Shown in pieces: positions 10,577 to 22,690 of a DNA stretch of 64,000 nt; positions within the stretch are counted from its first letter, which is position 1, and each line of letters starts with the position of its first letter. The notes below the pieces were generated by a model that saw only the letters and a program-made list of their open reading frames with translations, searched no databases and was not told the origin of the DNA. The stretch covers positions 1,004,943 through 1,068,942 of the forward strand of contig NW_006763141.1 of assembly GCF_000264905.1 (NCBI RefSeq). Reading direction: 5' to 3'. Position numbers and translations under genes: made by a program. The stretch comes from Stereum hirsutum FP-91666 SS1 (lineage: Eukaryota > Basidiomycota > Agaricomycetes > Russulales > Stereaceae).

Positions 10577-11983
10577 TCACCCGGACCAGACGGCCTGTAC
10601 AGAGTGCGAAATCGAGTCCAGTAGTCAGCACAGTAGTAGTAATGCAAGCAGTGAATCGAACTCACGGGACCGGGCTGGGTATAGTTGACTGTAAATCGGC
10701 ATGAAGGACATGGTCATTAGAGACTTGCGACTCCCAACAGAATTCTGAACAGGATACATACCAGGGACGGGGTACTATAGAGAACGAAAGGCCAGGATAA
10801 GCTAAGGAATTGAATAAGTATAATGATCGAAGGACTCACGTAGATGTTGAGGAGAATTCCGGGCTCGTTGCCGGTGTAGACGCCTATTCGAAGTCGGCCG
10901 TTAGGATGACAGTTTATATATGGTGAATATAGGCTGACCTGGGATAGCTACGAGGGGACCTGGGGTGCCACTTCCACCGCCAGTGACGGTGACCTGACCG
11001 CACGAGAGCTGCAAACGATGATACGGATCAGCAACGAACGAGTCTCAATTGCCGACCGACAGCAATGTAAGATGGACAGGAAAAAGCGGGGCAGGACGTA
11101 CGTAGAACTGGGCACCACCGAACGTGGACGCAGTGTGCAGCGCGATCGCCTCCATGCGGACGAGGTAGTCTCCCGAGGGTAAGTTCTCCGGCACCGTGAA
11201 GCTCACACCTTCAAATAAACAACGTCAATCCACTGATGAGCCTTGAGTCTGGACTTGTAAAGGAGATGAGATAAAAGTTACCTGGCAAGTTCTGTGCAGG
11301 GAAGGATATGCTCGACCCGCCGTCGGTCACAGCGGTGATTTCATACACCTTGAACCAGACAGTCCCGGAGCCGTCGAAGGTTGCTGCAGTCTGGCCAGCG
11401 GGAGCTTTTGCCATGTAGACGTTGACGACACTGTTATTGCAAGTGGTCAAATAGTTAACTCGGAGGACATGGCAAAAAAGGTATGGAAGGAAGTATTGAG
11501 GTGGGGGGGGGAGAGACAGGGAGAGACGGACCCTGGGTGGTATATCGTTCCGTCAGACATGATGCCGAGGGTAGAGCCAGCGGCGACGGTGGCGGTCTGG
11601 GCAGTCGGGTTCGTCGCAGTGTCATAGCACCTGAAGTCGGGGCTCGTCACATCGGTGACCTGTTAGAAAAACGCATCCTGTCAACATTTGCATATACCGA
11701 TTTGCGCTTACTGGACTCTGAGCGCCGAACGTAGACGTACTGGAGCTTGGGTCTCGAAGTTGTTCGTCTCGCGGACATATTCCCAGTCCGCCGTGTCAGT
11801 GGTACCGAGGACAAGCGATGGGAAAGTATCTGTCAGAGATGCACCATCGGTTAGTGATACTCGCGTTGATATTGCACTACGGGTGGATAGTTGACGGGAA
11901 AATAAGAAGGAGAAGGCCGAGAACGTACAATGGGCGGAAACACTAGCAGCTAAGGCCAAGAACGCGAGGATAGCGGACTTCAT
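10577..11983 (-). CDS. AA9 lytic polysaccharide monooxygenase
   Basis: Secreted copper enzyme that oxidatively cleaves cellulose or related glucans. The signal peptide [17 protein letters not shown] is followed directly by [10 protein letters not shown], so the mature protein starts with the copper-ligating His of the histidine brace. The second His is in GTIYHPG. The axial region is [19 protein letters not shown], with the family's Q-x-Tyr. Other AA9 landmarks are [23 protein letters not shown] and [15 protein letters not shown]. The protein ends NYTQPGPAVWSG, so there is no carbohydrate-binding module. At least nine short exons join in frame, with a last exon of only 18 nt (10577-10594). 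It is convergent with the GH78-like gene, a plausible biomass-degrading pair. Confidence 0.93.
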
Positions 11984-14501
11984 GATTTTGATATTGGGTT
12001 TACCGTTGACTGAGCTGACCGAGGTGCTGCTGTCGAGGTACGTATTGCCTCGAGCAGTGGCTTTTATAACTGTCCATGCCCTATTCATAAATTCAACCTG
12101 GAACGGTCAGTCTGACATGGTCCTTCAATCCGATTTAGACGAAGAAACTTGACGCTGGACACTAAACAGACTCACTCGACTCCGCAATTGTAACACGAGG
12201 TCCGGTGCGGCGAAATGGGAACAACGAGCGACCATTCGACTCGGACACGGCACGCCTATCGAGCTCTACAATGAAACAGTTCGTAAGTTTAGAGTCGCAA
12301 ATGCTCCGAGATGTAAACGAGGCTTAACCCGCTACTTCAATCACGATCCTGGATTAGCTCGCGTTCCGGTTTGAGTTCACCGTCAGTTTGACCATAGTAC
12401 ACTGTGCGAGGGTAATGAGAACATGGGTCAGCCGACAGGATAGGATGACATTGAAACAGCATGCCGAGAGCTAGAAGTCGCTTCAACATCCGAGGGTGAG
12501 CCGAAATTCACTGGAGGCAATCCGTTAGCTGGACATGACGATGAAAATAGATAGAAATAGATAGATTTTAGCAAGCGCCTGTCGTCATACGAGAACTATC
12601 AAGTGAATATCGATGTACCACCAGCTGCGTAACATAAAAATACCGTTCAGTGAGGTCAGTCGTGATAGTAATGCATGAAGCATGATAATAGACATACTAC
12701 CGTCGAGAGGCAGTTGCGAGGTAATAAGCCGCGAATAAACCGATCTGGAGCCGAACAGAGTCATTCCGAGTCTAACCGCAAGTTCCGTACGATGGTGATG
12801 GCGATGGTTCTACTAGACCTTATTATAATCTCTGCATCTAGATGGTCGTGTTCGAGGGAGAGTTGGGTTTCGCTACAGGCAAGCCTGCAAGCAGTAAGTA
12901 GCTCGAGACCAAGCCCAAGCATAAAAGGCCGCGCAGAATGCAAGAGCGGCCACTCATTGACACAGCACTGTTGGAGTTCTATTTTGTCAACGTGACATGG
13001 AAAGGGGTCGATAATTTTTAGAACAAAAAAATGTGCAACCACCCACATCCAAACCCATTCCTGAAAACGGCGCCAAATTGCCAATGCCAGTTGACAGTTG
13101 ACTTGTGGAGGAGCGACTCAGATGCAACGCGAAACCTCGGAGGCTACGTAGTAGAGGCTACTACTGATCATAAGTCCTGCGCCGTAGTTTTATTGCAGTA
13201 TCTCTGCCTGAATGGTCTGGAACCGGACATAACGCACGAAGTTGAATGACAATTTATCACAATTCAATTCGAAGGCCGTCAACGGGGAATGGAGCGCTAC
13301 GTCCGCCCGGAAGGGGTAGTAGTACTAGTAAGTCACGCATTATGCCCGAAGCCCTGGTGTATCGTCAAAGTCGAGAGAGACAGCAGAGTAGTATGCGGAC
13401 GGTACCCGTTCCAGAGTCCTCTTCAAGTTAGGTATTGGGCTAAGGCAGCGAGAATGTTAATGTCAATGTAGAGAGGTGACCCCAATGAGCTGTCCGAGTC
13501 GAGATGCCAGTGGGGAGAAGAAAGTTTTAATTTCGAGGGATGAATCCAGAGTCGTTCTCGGAGGATGAGACTCCTGATGCACTTTCTGTCCACGAAGAGT
13601 TTGTTGGGTAGAGGTCGTCGAGAGCCACAACTTGAACACGAGCGCCACCAACTTCTCTCGACCCGCGACGTGGACGCAGGGTCACCTGTACTCTGAGTCT
13701 GAATCAGTAAACGGTAGGCGGGAGGTCATCTACTTAGCTGTCTTTGGACTGGTCCGCCTAGTGTACGCGTGCAATACGTGCATAGATACAGATGAAGCAC
13801 TCAGCAAAAAAGGTAGCGAGGCGCGTCGAGCGTGTTACCGTTACAGTACTGCATGACCGGTGACCATCGACCGCGACACCAAGCTGCGGTTGGGTTGTGT
13901 ACGGTTTGTACCAGCACTGAGCAAGCCCGTGATTCAGAGGAAAGTTGTGCCACTAGAGTTGATTGCGAGCACCGAGCGGAGTTGACTGCGACGAGGAAGG
14001 AAGGAAGGAAGGTCATAGAGCCAATCGATGGGGAATCGAGATGGTGGGGCAAAGGCGGAGAAGAACCGGGGACGGTCTTTACGGTCGTCGGTCGAGATCC
14101 CATGCCTAATTGCATGGAGATGGGAAATAATTTACAGCAAAGATCCCTGAACATATACATCTGGCCAGCGGTCCGCTCTGTTGGAGGGTGCTGGTTATGT
14201 TATGTACTTCAGTCACTGTGGCACCGTCGCACCGTCGCATCGTGGCTTTTATGCGCTCAAGTGATTCGACGTGCAGAGGCTAAATAATAAAATTTAAAAG
14301 CGTATGGAGGCAAGGGTGGTGGTCGGCTGTAATGCGGCTCGAGCGATAAACGGATTCGTCAGTGGCCGCTCCGGTGTCTGTTCTGCCAGTGTCGTGTCTG
14401 TCAAAACGAGGTCGGTCGAACAAACCAACGGCTGAGAATCACAGCTCTGACCACGACCGCCACCAAGTCCTCCATCCACACCGTACAGAGCCAGGACGAA
14501 G
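11984..14501. other. 2.5 kb intergenic region, no gene seen
   Basis: This holds the AA9 promoter and, at the right end, the kelch-gene promoter. Minor landmarks are an ATAGATAGAAATAGATAG stretch (about 12545-12567), an orphan ATAAAAGG box (about 12921) and a GAAG tetranucleotide run (13993-14011). Reading frames are short and unconvincing on both strands. Confidence 0.5.
12062..12068 (-). promoter_or_regulatory. TATA box of the AA9 gene
   Basis: TATAAAA on the minus strand, within GTTATAAAAGCC, sits about 80 bp before the AA9 start codon. That spacing is usual for a fungal TATA box with a short 5' UTR, and suits a strongly inducible cellulase-type gene. Confidence 0.6.
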
Positions 14502-17500
14502 TTGAAGATGAAGGCTCGGGTCAGGAACGGGAAGCTACAATGGACGAGTGCCTGGAAGGGCGAGCGGAAAGTGGATAATAATAGTCAAACTAATACTAGT
14601 CCTCCTGGGCCGGCGGCAAGCCCAAGCTCGTCGAGGACGGCCACTAGCAGGACTCCCACGGCTCTATTCGCCCATCCCGACAACGGCGACGCGTACGCGA
14701 CGTCCTCCACGTTCTCCTCCACGCCTTTGCACGCCTCGCACGACGCCTCAGACGACAACGACGACGCCAACGACGACGACGCAGCCTCGGATTCTTCACT
14801 TCGCTTTTCGGCGCAGACACACGTGGATTGGGAGACGGAGACCGTTTCGCTCGGTGACCGACTCGGACAAGGATACTACGGCGGATTGCAACTGAACGGC
14901 AGCGGTCTTTCTATCGGCCATCAGCCTCATCAGCCTCCTCATCATCTTGACGACGACGACGAGAACAAGAACCGAAGACGGATCTCGAGCCTGAAGAATA
15001 TCCCGTTCGCACGAAGTCCACAGTCCCCGACCAAGATGTCGACCTCTTCGTCCTCTCTCAGGAACACTAACAACAACCCGCCCTCGCGCACCGGCTCGAC
15101 GTCCGCAACGTCCTCTCGCCGTCGTGCAGAACGCGAGAACCTGAGTCTGAGCGGTACTGGTAGTAGTGCTAGACACGCACAAAGTCCGCCTTCACTCCCC
15201 GACGTTGGGAGCCCGCCCGCACGTCTCATCACGCCAAACAACACAGGGACGAACAACAGTTTCATCCCGAACAGCATCACCTCCAACATCACCTCCAACC
15301 CCAACAACAATCCCAACGGTAACGGCAGCTCCTACTCCACAACGAACAATTCCATCGCGACTCCCACCGCGCTCACCCCCGGTCCTGGCGCTAATATCCT
15401 CCTCGGCAGCATCGCAGCGGGCACCTACTCCCCCGCCGCCTCGTCCGCATCCGGGCCCGCGTCCTCCGTATCTACACCTTCGTCTTCGCCTTCTATATCG
15501 AGCAAGGCGCCCTCTGTGTCTGCGACGACGACGAGTACATCGTATTTCAACGGCGCTCATCACCACAATCATAATCAGAACCAGAACCAGACCTATAATC
15601 AACATCACGGCCATAATCAACACCACCATAATCCGTCGACCATCTCTACCTCCACGTCTACGTTGAACACGAACACGAGCACGACGTCGCTCAAAATCCC
15701 AAACTCGCCGCTTATAAGAACTCCGATCGGACCACGCATGCCTTCCAACCCCGGCTCATCGCGCAAATCGCAAGGATCGACCACGAGCGAGACATCGACG
15801 CCTTCTTCCGCGAACGTTCCTTTACCTTCATCCCAAGGCCAGGGCCAAGGGGGGAATCAGGGGAATCAGACGATGCATTCGGACGTGTCGAGTGTGAGGA
15901 GGTTGGCGGCTACGAATGCGAGCTCGTCGTCACTTGGGCCTGGGAGCTCGCATATGTCGCATGCTAGTTCTGGTGGTGGTTCGGGTGGACATAGGGACGG
16001 AAGGGATGGAAGGGACGGAAGGGACGGAAGGGATGGAAGGGATGGGAGAGAGAAAGGGGACAGAGAAGTCCATTCGACAGCGTCCAGCTCGAACCTCAAA
16101 GCCTCCTCCTCCTCCATCTCCGCCTCCTCCACCCTCCGCCCCTCCCCACCCTCCCTCCCACCCCCGCCCCCCAAACCGAACCCCAACCCAACCCTACCCT
16201 CCCAAACNNNNNNNNNNNNNNNNNNNNNNNNNNNNNNNNNNNNNNNNNNNNNNNNNNNNNNNNNNNNNNNNNNNNNNNNNNNNNNNNNNNNNNNNNNNNN
16301 NNNNNNNNNNNNNNNNNNNNNNNNNNNNNNNNNNNNNNNNNNNNNNNNNNNNNNNNNNNNNNNNNNNNNNNNNNNNNNNNNNNNNNNNNNNNNNNNNNNN
16401 NNNNNNNNNNNNNNNNNNNNNNNNNNNNNNNNNNNNNNNNNNNNNNNNNNNNNNNNNNNNNNNNNNNNNNNNNNNNNNNNNNNNNNNNNNNNNNNNNNNN
16501 NNNNNNNNNNNNNNNNNNNNNNNNNNNNNNNNNNNNNNNNNNNNNNNNNNNNNNNNNNNNNNNNNNNNNNNNNNNNNNNNNNNNNNNNNNNNNNNNNNNN
16601 NNNNNNNNNNNNNNNNNNNNNNNNNNNNNNNNNNNNNNNNNNNNNNNNNNNNNNNNNNNNNNNNNNCCATCTCCGCCTCCTCCACCCTCGCCCCTCCCAC
16701 CTCCTCCACCCCCGCCCCCAAAGACCCCACCACCTCCTCCAAAGACCCCTCTTCCTCTTCCAGCCCTAAAGACTCCAAGTCCACTCCCGCAACAGACCCC
16801 CCACCCCGCCTCCGCCTCATCCCACACCTCTCCGGCCTGCGCGACGCCGACCCCGCGCCCGCGACTGTGATGTATTGGAGCAAGGCGCCGGTGTGGGGCG
16901 CGCTGCCGAGCCATAATATGAGGGCGCATAGTGTGAGCCTTGTGGATCATACGGCGTGGTTGTTTGGGGGGTGCGATGATAAGGGGTGTTGGAAGGATGT
17001 GTGGTGTTTTAATACTGGTGAGTTTCCTTCCTTCCTTACCTTCTTACTTCTTTCTTTTTGTATTTTTTTGTTGGGTTTGCGAACGTTGGGGGCTGGGTTT
17101 GAGTGGGGAGGTGAGATGTTGGACGGGAGACAGGAGATGGGAGGTGGATGGGGAATGGGTGGGTGGGTAGGAACATGGCGATTGCGTGCACAGTGCACAG
17201 TGCACATGCGTGTGTGCTCTTATATCCTCCCCATGCCAGCCCAGTCCAGTCCAGCCCGTTGCGAGCTCGTGGATGTGCTCATCTATCTATCTCCCTTTGT
17301 GCTCGATTTGGGACGTGTGGGAGGCGTGTGGGATAGGTTGGGTTGGGCTGGACTTCTCGGGCTTTGCACGTTGCTCACCATCACGGTGTTGTTGCTAGTC
17401 ATCATCGTGCTTGTTGTTCATCATCACGGTGCTCGTCGCTCTGGCGATGAGATGAACGCACACAACACGTCCTCTCATCCTTGTTCTTATCCCCGTCCTC

Positions 17501-19825
17501 GTCCCCGTCCCCGTTCTATCCCAACATGACCATCGATGTCGAAGCCGATGTGCATTTTGTATCGGAGGCGTTGATTCGCGTTCTGTGTCGAGGGGCGCTG
17601 GACGTCGCTCTGGAAATGAACGCACACATCATGTCCTCTCATCCTTGTTTTCATCCTCGTTTTCATCCTCGTCCTCGTCCTCGTCTTCGTTCTCCTCGTC
17701 ATCGTATTCTAACATGATCATCGATGTCGATGTCGATGTACGCTCTGGATCGAATGGCGTGATGCTTTGTTATGAATAGTATGGGGGTACACGAGACGAG
17801 ACGGTCGTCGAGACGATGCATGTCTCCGTTCGTGAGTTCGTGAGTTGGGGCGATGTTTGCGCTCGTTCTTCCGTTCGTTGAGAGGATGTTCGCGTGCGGT
17901 CATTTGTTGAGACAACGTTTGCGTCCGTGCGTTTTGAGATGAAGCGGATGAGAGGGCGGTAATAGTAGCTGTCGATTATGCGTCCCAGCGTACCAGCGTC
18001 GTGCACGGTGATTAGGCTCGTCGACGTTTGTTGGTTGGTTCTGTGCATACGCCGTTGCAGACGAGCATCCGTCATGTGATGTTTCAGGAATGCCGTCCAT
18101 CCGTCCATCCGTCCAACTCGACCGTAATACCCTTCATTTCCGCACTCTGATTTCTTCCCTCCCCTTCTCATCCTTCACATCATCCACTCATACTGACGCC
18201 CTCTCACCATGTATTCAAACAAAAATAGAAACCTTCCACTGGACCCACCCCGAAACGACAGGCGAAGTTCCCCCGCCTTGTCGCGCACACACGGCGACGC
18301 CGCTCGATTCGCGGAAGTTACTCATCTTTGGAGGTGGGGAGGGGCCGAATTATTACAATCAGGTGGGTCTTCTCGCTCGTTTACCTTCTACATTCCGCAA
18401 TCGTGGGAAACATGCCCGACGTTGAAATTCTACATCTTGCTGATCACCACACATCCATTACTTCCTCCCGCTCGCTTGCCCTGTTGTTTTTCGTGTTCTT
18501 ATCCATATCCACACATAGGTTTACATCCTCGATACCGTCCTCCGCCGCTGGTCAAAACCGACGATCATAGACGAAGACAAACCCAACGGCGTCCCGCCCC
18601 CGAGGCGCGCACACACCGTCGTGCAGTACAAAGGCCGTCTGTGGGTCTTCGGAGGCGGGAACGGCATGATGGCGTTGAATGACGTGTGGACGTTGGACGT
18701 TTCGGGAGCTTATGGGTCGTCGTCGTCGTCATCTTCCGCTCCCGGTGGAGGGAATGCGGACGGTCGGATGGGAAGTGCTGGAGGATATGGTGGTGGCGGC
18801 GGTGGCGGTGGCGGTGGTGGTGGTGGTGGTGGAGGACAGGGAGGGCAGGGAGGACAAGGACAGGGAGCACTGGATAGGCTGAAGTGGGAGTGTGTGCAGA
18901 TCGAGGGGAAGAAGAAGCCAGGGCCGAGGGGCTATCATACGGCGAATCTGGTGGGGAATGTGATGATCGTGATGGGCGGGAGCGATGGGCGGGAGTGTTT
19001 TTCGGATATTTGGTGTTTGGATTTGGGTGAGTTTTGTCTCTCTGATCTCTCGACTCGAATTGTCCTTGTGGAGAGGGGAGGAAGGAGAGGGAGAGTTCGC
19101 TTTTTGTGTTCGTGGTTGGACTGGCTGTTTGAGGTGATTGATGTTGGGAGTGGTGGTGTTTTAGTGTTGCGAGTGTGTTGCGAGTGCAGTGTGGGGTGGT
19201 TCGCTTTCATATTCTGCTTTTCTACTTATTCGAGTCGTCGTTTCTTCGCCACTCTTATTATCTCCACTCTCTGTCCTCCTTCGTCGACTTCTTTTTCTTT
19301 TTCTTTTGTTTGAACTATCTCTTCATCTTACTGACCTCGTCCTTCCCCTCTACCTCCAGACACACGCATATGGACCCAAATCAAGCCAGACACCTCACAT
19401 CGGAGGCTCTCGCACGCCGTGACCCAGGTCGGGTCGTACCTGTTCATCACGGGCGGACATGATGGGAACGAGTATACGAGCGAGCTGTTGATGTTCAACC
19501 TTGGTGCGTTTTTCTTACACTCTCCGTCTTCGCTCTGCGACTCGAGCTTTTCATAATTAACGTTCACCCTTTCCTTAACCTTACCCATCACGCTACTTAC
19601 CGTCAAACCAAAAAAAAAACAGTCTCGCTCCAATTCGAACCCCGAAGGACACTCGGCCGTCCGCCCTCGCCGCGCGGGTACCACGTCTCGCTCCTCGCCG
19701 ACAGTCGCATCTTTGTCTTTGGAGGGTTTAATGGACATGATGTGTATGACGACGTGCATATACTCGAGTTGGCGGCGGCGGCGTATTTGCCGCAGGTTAC
19801 GAGCTTTAGGATCGAGGCTACGTAG
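14502..19825 (+). CDS. Large kelch-repeat protein with disordered N-terminus
   Basis: The first ~800 residues are low-complexity Ser/Thr/Asn/Pro/His sequence starting MKMKARVRNGKLQWTSAW. They include a GRD-repeat run and are cut by a 459-N gap. The C-terminal part is a kelch beta-propeller of about six blades: HSVSLVDHTAWLFGGCDD, AHTATPLDSRKLLIFGGGEG, AHTVVQYKGRLWVFGGGNG, GYHTANLVGNVMIVMGGSDG, HAVTQVGSYLFITGGHDG and GYHVSLLADSRIFVFGGFNG. A poly-Gly insert lies between blades 3 and 4. The stop is TAG at 19823-19825. Kelch propellers bind proteins; related fungal proteins act in cell polarity and Ras/Rho signalling, but I cannot name an orthologue. One intron (17018-18228) is 1.2 kb, far above the norm here. 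Confidence 0.85.
15994..16047 (+). repeat. Coding minisatellite giving a GRD repeat
   Basis: Tandem near-copies of a GGAAGGGAC/GGAAGGGAT unit inside the kelch gene encode five to six GRD triplets, followed by REKGDREVH. The tract is a charged repeat between disordered segments. Copy number is likely to vary between strains. Confidence 0.75.
16208..16666. other. Assembly gap (459 N)
   Basis: A run of N interrupts exon 1 of the kelch gene. The 22 bases CCATCTCCGCC+TCCTCCACCCT occur on both sides (16114-16135 and 16667-16688) and are read in the same local frame. The given N length does not keep the reading frame, so the gap size is wrong or the gap is spurious. Confidence 0.95.
17434..17755. 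repeat. Imperfect tandem duplication in a long kelch-gene intron
   Basis: Two related copies (about 17434-17572 and 17603-17755) each begin CGTCGCTCTGG, continue with ATGAACGCACACA and a pyrimidine CATCCTCGTCC tract, and end with AACATGA.CATCGATGTCG. The tract lies within the 1.2 kb intron 17018-18228 and helps explain its unusual length. Confidence 0.7.
18788..18836 (+). repeat. GGTGGC tract encoding poly-glycine
   Basis: A GGTGGC/GGTGGT run within the kelch gene encodes about 15 consecutive glycines, followed by QGGQGGQGQG. It forms a flexible loop inserted between propeller blades. Confidence 0.8.
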
Positions 19826-20989
19826 GTTGGAAGATGGGGAGGACGGAGGGATAAGGGAGGAGGGTGAGGGGGTAGGAGGACGTGTAAGGATGCACGGTAG
19901 GGGGATGCAGCGAGGTGGGAGCGATTGGGTGGGTATGAAGAGGCGGTACTTCACTACTCGAAGTATGCACGGCGATCGAGTGGTTCCGACATCCATCCTA
20001 GGACATCACATCGTGCGGACCGCGAAGTGATTGGAATGGTGCGGTACGAGGATATGTTTCTCGATGGGATGGGCGCCATTACACCTCGATAGGTCCGCCG
20101 CGGATGGGGAGAGCCGGCTTTTAGGAGAAAAAGGTGGGGGGAAGGTGGATGCCTCTATGCCAATAATATGCGCGGCGACTGCTCGCTGCTTCGTTATGGC
20201 CGATTAAGTATCTATGACTCGGTTCGTCTGCCAGGATTTCCTGATTCCGATCTCGATTTCTGTTCCTGCTTTTTATCTGGATCTGGATCGCTATTTTTTT
20301 CTTTCTGACTGATTTCTTTCTCTCCTCCTTGCATGTGTGTCGTATATGCATACATATCTAATTATTACCCTTCGTGTTGCATTCCTTTTACATTCTCATC
20401 CTCTCTCGTCCTCGTTTGACTGCGTCTGCTCGAGCTCTCTGATCAATTCCATCGATTTTCTGAATCACCACATTCGGCGTTCGCCTTCATCTCACTCCGC
20501 CTTTCCTTTCCTTTCCTTTCCTCCTCATCCTTCATCACTACTTTCTGATTCATCCACGAGTTGTGCGGTTCGTTTCATCTGATTTATGGTTCCTTTTTTC
20601 CATCCATCTCTCTCTCTCTCTCTCCGACTCCGACTCTTGACTCTTGACTCCGACTACTTATGCTCCCAACACCCCAACCCGTCTATGATTCCCTCTCATC
20701 TCATTTCATCTCGTCTCATCTCGTCTCTCATCTATCTCGGCTGTCTCCTCCCACACACGTTCACTGGCACCCTCCGTGTCAATGTGAATACTCCGCGTAT
20801 GCGTATGCGTATGGCTGTGGGTGGGTGGATGAGGATGGAGAGACTCTCACACTCACGCTCGCTATTATCCCTTACTTCTCACCTCTTACTTCTTACTTCT
20901 TGCGTTTGACTTCTTACTTACTTATGCTGCCCTCTCAATCGCCATATCTCGTCTTCGGGCTCGGACTGGTCCTTCCTCAAATAGGGGAT
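19826..20989. other. Intergenic, pyrimidine-rich, no gene seen
   Basis: Downstream region of the kelch gene. It contains TCTC-rich stretches (for example a CT dinucleotide run at about 20612-20625) and a TTTCC repeat near 20505-20522. No protein family was recognised on either strand. Confidence 0.5.
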
Positions 20990-22690
20990 TCGTGTCTGAT
21001 TAATCGGCCTGCTCTATCCAGTAAGATTGACCCGCCTCAAATTCAAAGACCTTCTGAGAGCTGGGCCATAGAGAACACGCCGTGCGATATTGATGACCAT
21101 GCATGATGTCGTTCATAATCGTACGACTACATATAATTTTCCTGCTTAGACCCAGAGCTTAATAATATCTGTGCTAGTATGAATGATTCTTGTGGCCCTC
21201 GGCTGCTGTGAGTGTCCGAGCTCGAGTAGCAACAATACCATATTGGGCATAGCCTTTGTTTCGCGCTTGACAATGACACCCGCTTACAGATACCTTCCAG
21301 CATCTCGGACACTTGTTTATTTGAGTCTGCTCCATTCATTCTATAGCGACATGTACATTGGCCCGTCTCGAATTCGATGAACCTGAGTTGGGCTAGACGA
21401 GGACACGCCGTGAGAATCGTAGATTGGACGATATTAATGGCGATGCATGGTTTCCATAAACCTACGACTGGAGTTCTCTTGCTTATACCATTTATATGAA
21501 TACTAGATGCCTCCGATCGACACCACTGCTCAAAGGGCAGTGTCAAAGTGCGTTGTGATTGGATAGTGCTACGGGGCCCAATCGCTGTTAGTATAGATGA
21601 AGAGCTTTGTAATTGGGTGGGGTTCTTGGGGTGTTTTTGTAGTGCACAGAAACACGAAAACAGGGGGTCTCGTTCAATCAAAAATCGACCTGAGCATGCA
21701 TCTAGCCTAAAGGATTTGCACAGATTCTTTTTACGCCAAAGAGGCACCCATTGCATATCTAGAGTCGAGTACTCGCCTCGATCAATCGTGCTACCCATCT
21801 TACAGTCAAAATAATTAATGCTAGGTCATTGATTCCGTTGTGGCCCTCGGTTGTTGTGAGAGTCCGAGATCGAGTGGCACTGAACCATATTCGTAACAGG
21901 TGCGCCGAAGTTGACAATGACGCCCGCGCGCGCGCGCTACTTGCACAAACGCTGCCCTTTCGTCGAGTACAGTCAAACCCAATTCATACAGATATACTTC
22001 CAGTACCTCGGACAGGATTGTTTTGTTTTCTGTGTCTGCTCTATCCAGTCCATAATACCAACATAATAGTGCCAACGTTGGCCCGCCTCGAATTCGATGA
22101 GCCTGAGCTAGGCCACACTGGCACGAGGACGTGACGCCGTGCGACTCGTGGATTCTACGATATTAACTGCGATGCACTGTGGTTTCCTCCATAAATGTAC
22201 GGCTGCGGTTCTCCTACTTATACGCGTGACTTGATACTATCTATATGGGCCAACCATGTCAATATCCAGTCGAAGAGACGCCTGCGATGGAGATCGATAC
22301 CAATTTGATACCAATGCCCAATTGCAAAGGGCGGTATCACAATGCGTTGTGATTGGAGACTGCGACGGGACCCAGTCATTGGTGGTATAGACACAGTGCA
22401 TCGTAATTGGGTGGCCATCTGATGCCCAAAGACACTCCCATCCAATCAAAAGTCAACCTGAGCCTCCCCTCCGATGTGCATATCTAAGTACTAGGCATAC
22501 ATGATTTGCACATATCCTTAGAGGAGTCACCCATTGTATATATGGAGTAGAGTATTCACCTCAATGAACCAAACTACCCGTCTAGATCTTACTATCAAAA
22601 TAAGTGATCCTGAGTGATTCAATCCATTGTGGTCCCCGCCTGATGCGAGAGCCTGAGTGTGAGTCCACAGTCAGGTCCTTGATTTTTTTC
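20990..22690. repeat. Decayed tandem array of 0.65-0.8 kb units
   Basis: Two full diverged units (about 21185-21836 and 21837-22627) share ordered blocks: TGTGGCCCTCGG, GACAATGACRCCCGC, CGAATTCGATGA, ACGATATTAA, TGCGTTGTGATTGGA, AATTGGGTGG and TCAAAATAA. A partial unit precedes them (about 20995-21180, with ACACGCCGTG and CGTACGACTAC) and another starts after (about 22615). No conserved open frame spans the units. Age and indels suggest an old repeat or eroded solo-LTR-type sequence. Confidence 0.65.

Noticed and set aside
10640..10665. GTTCGATTC B-box on the minus strand
   Set aside because: It lies in an AA9 intron, and the bases either side do not pair.
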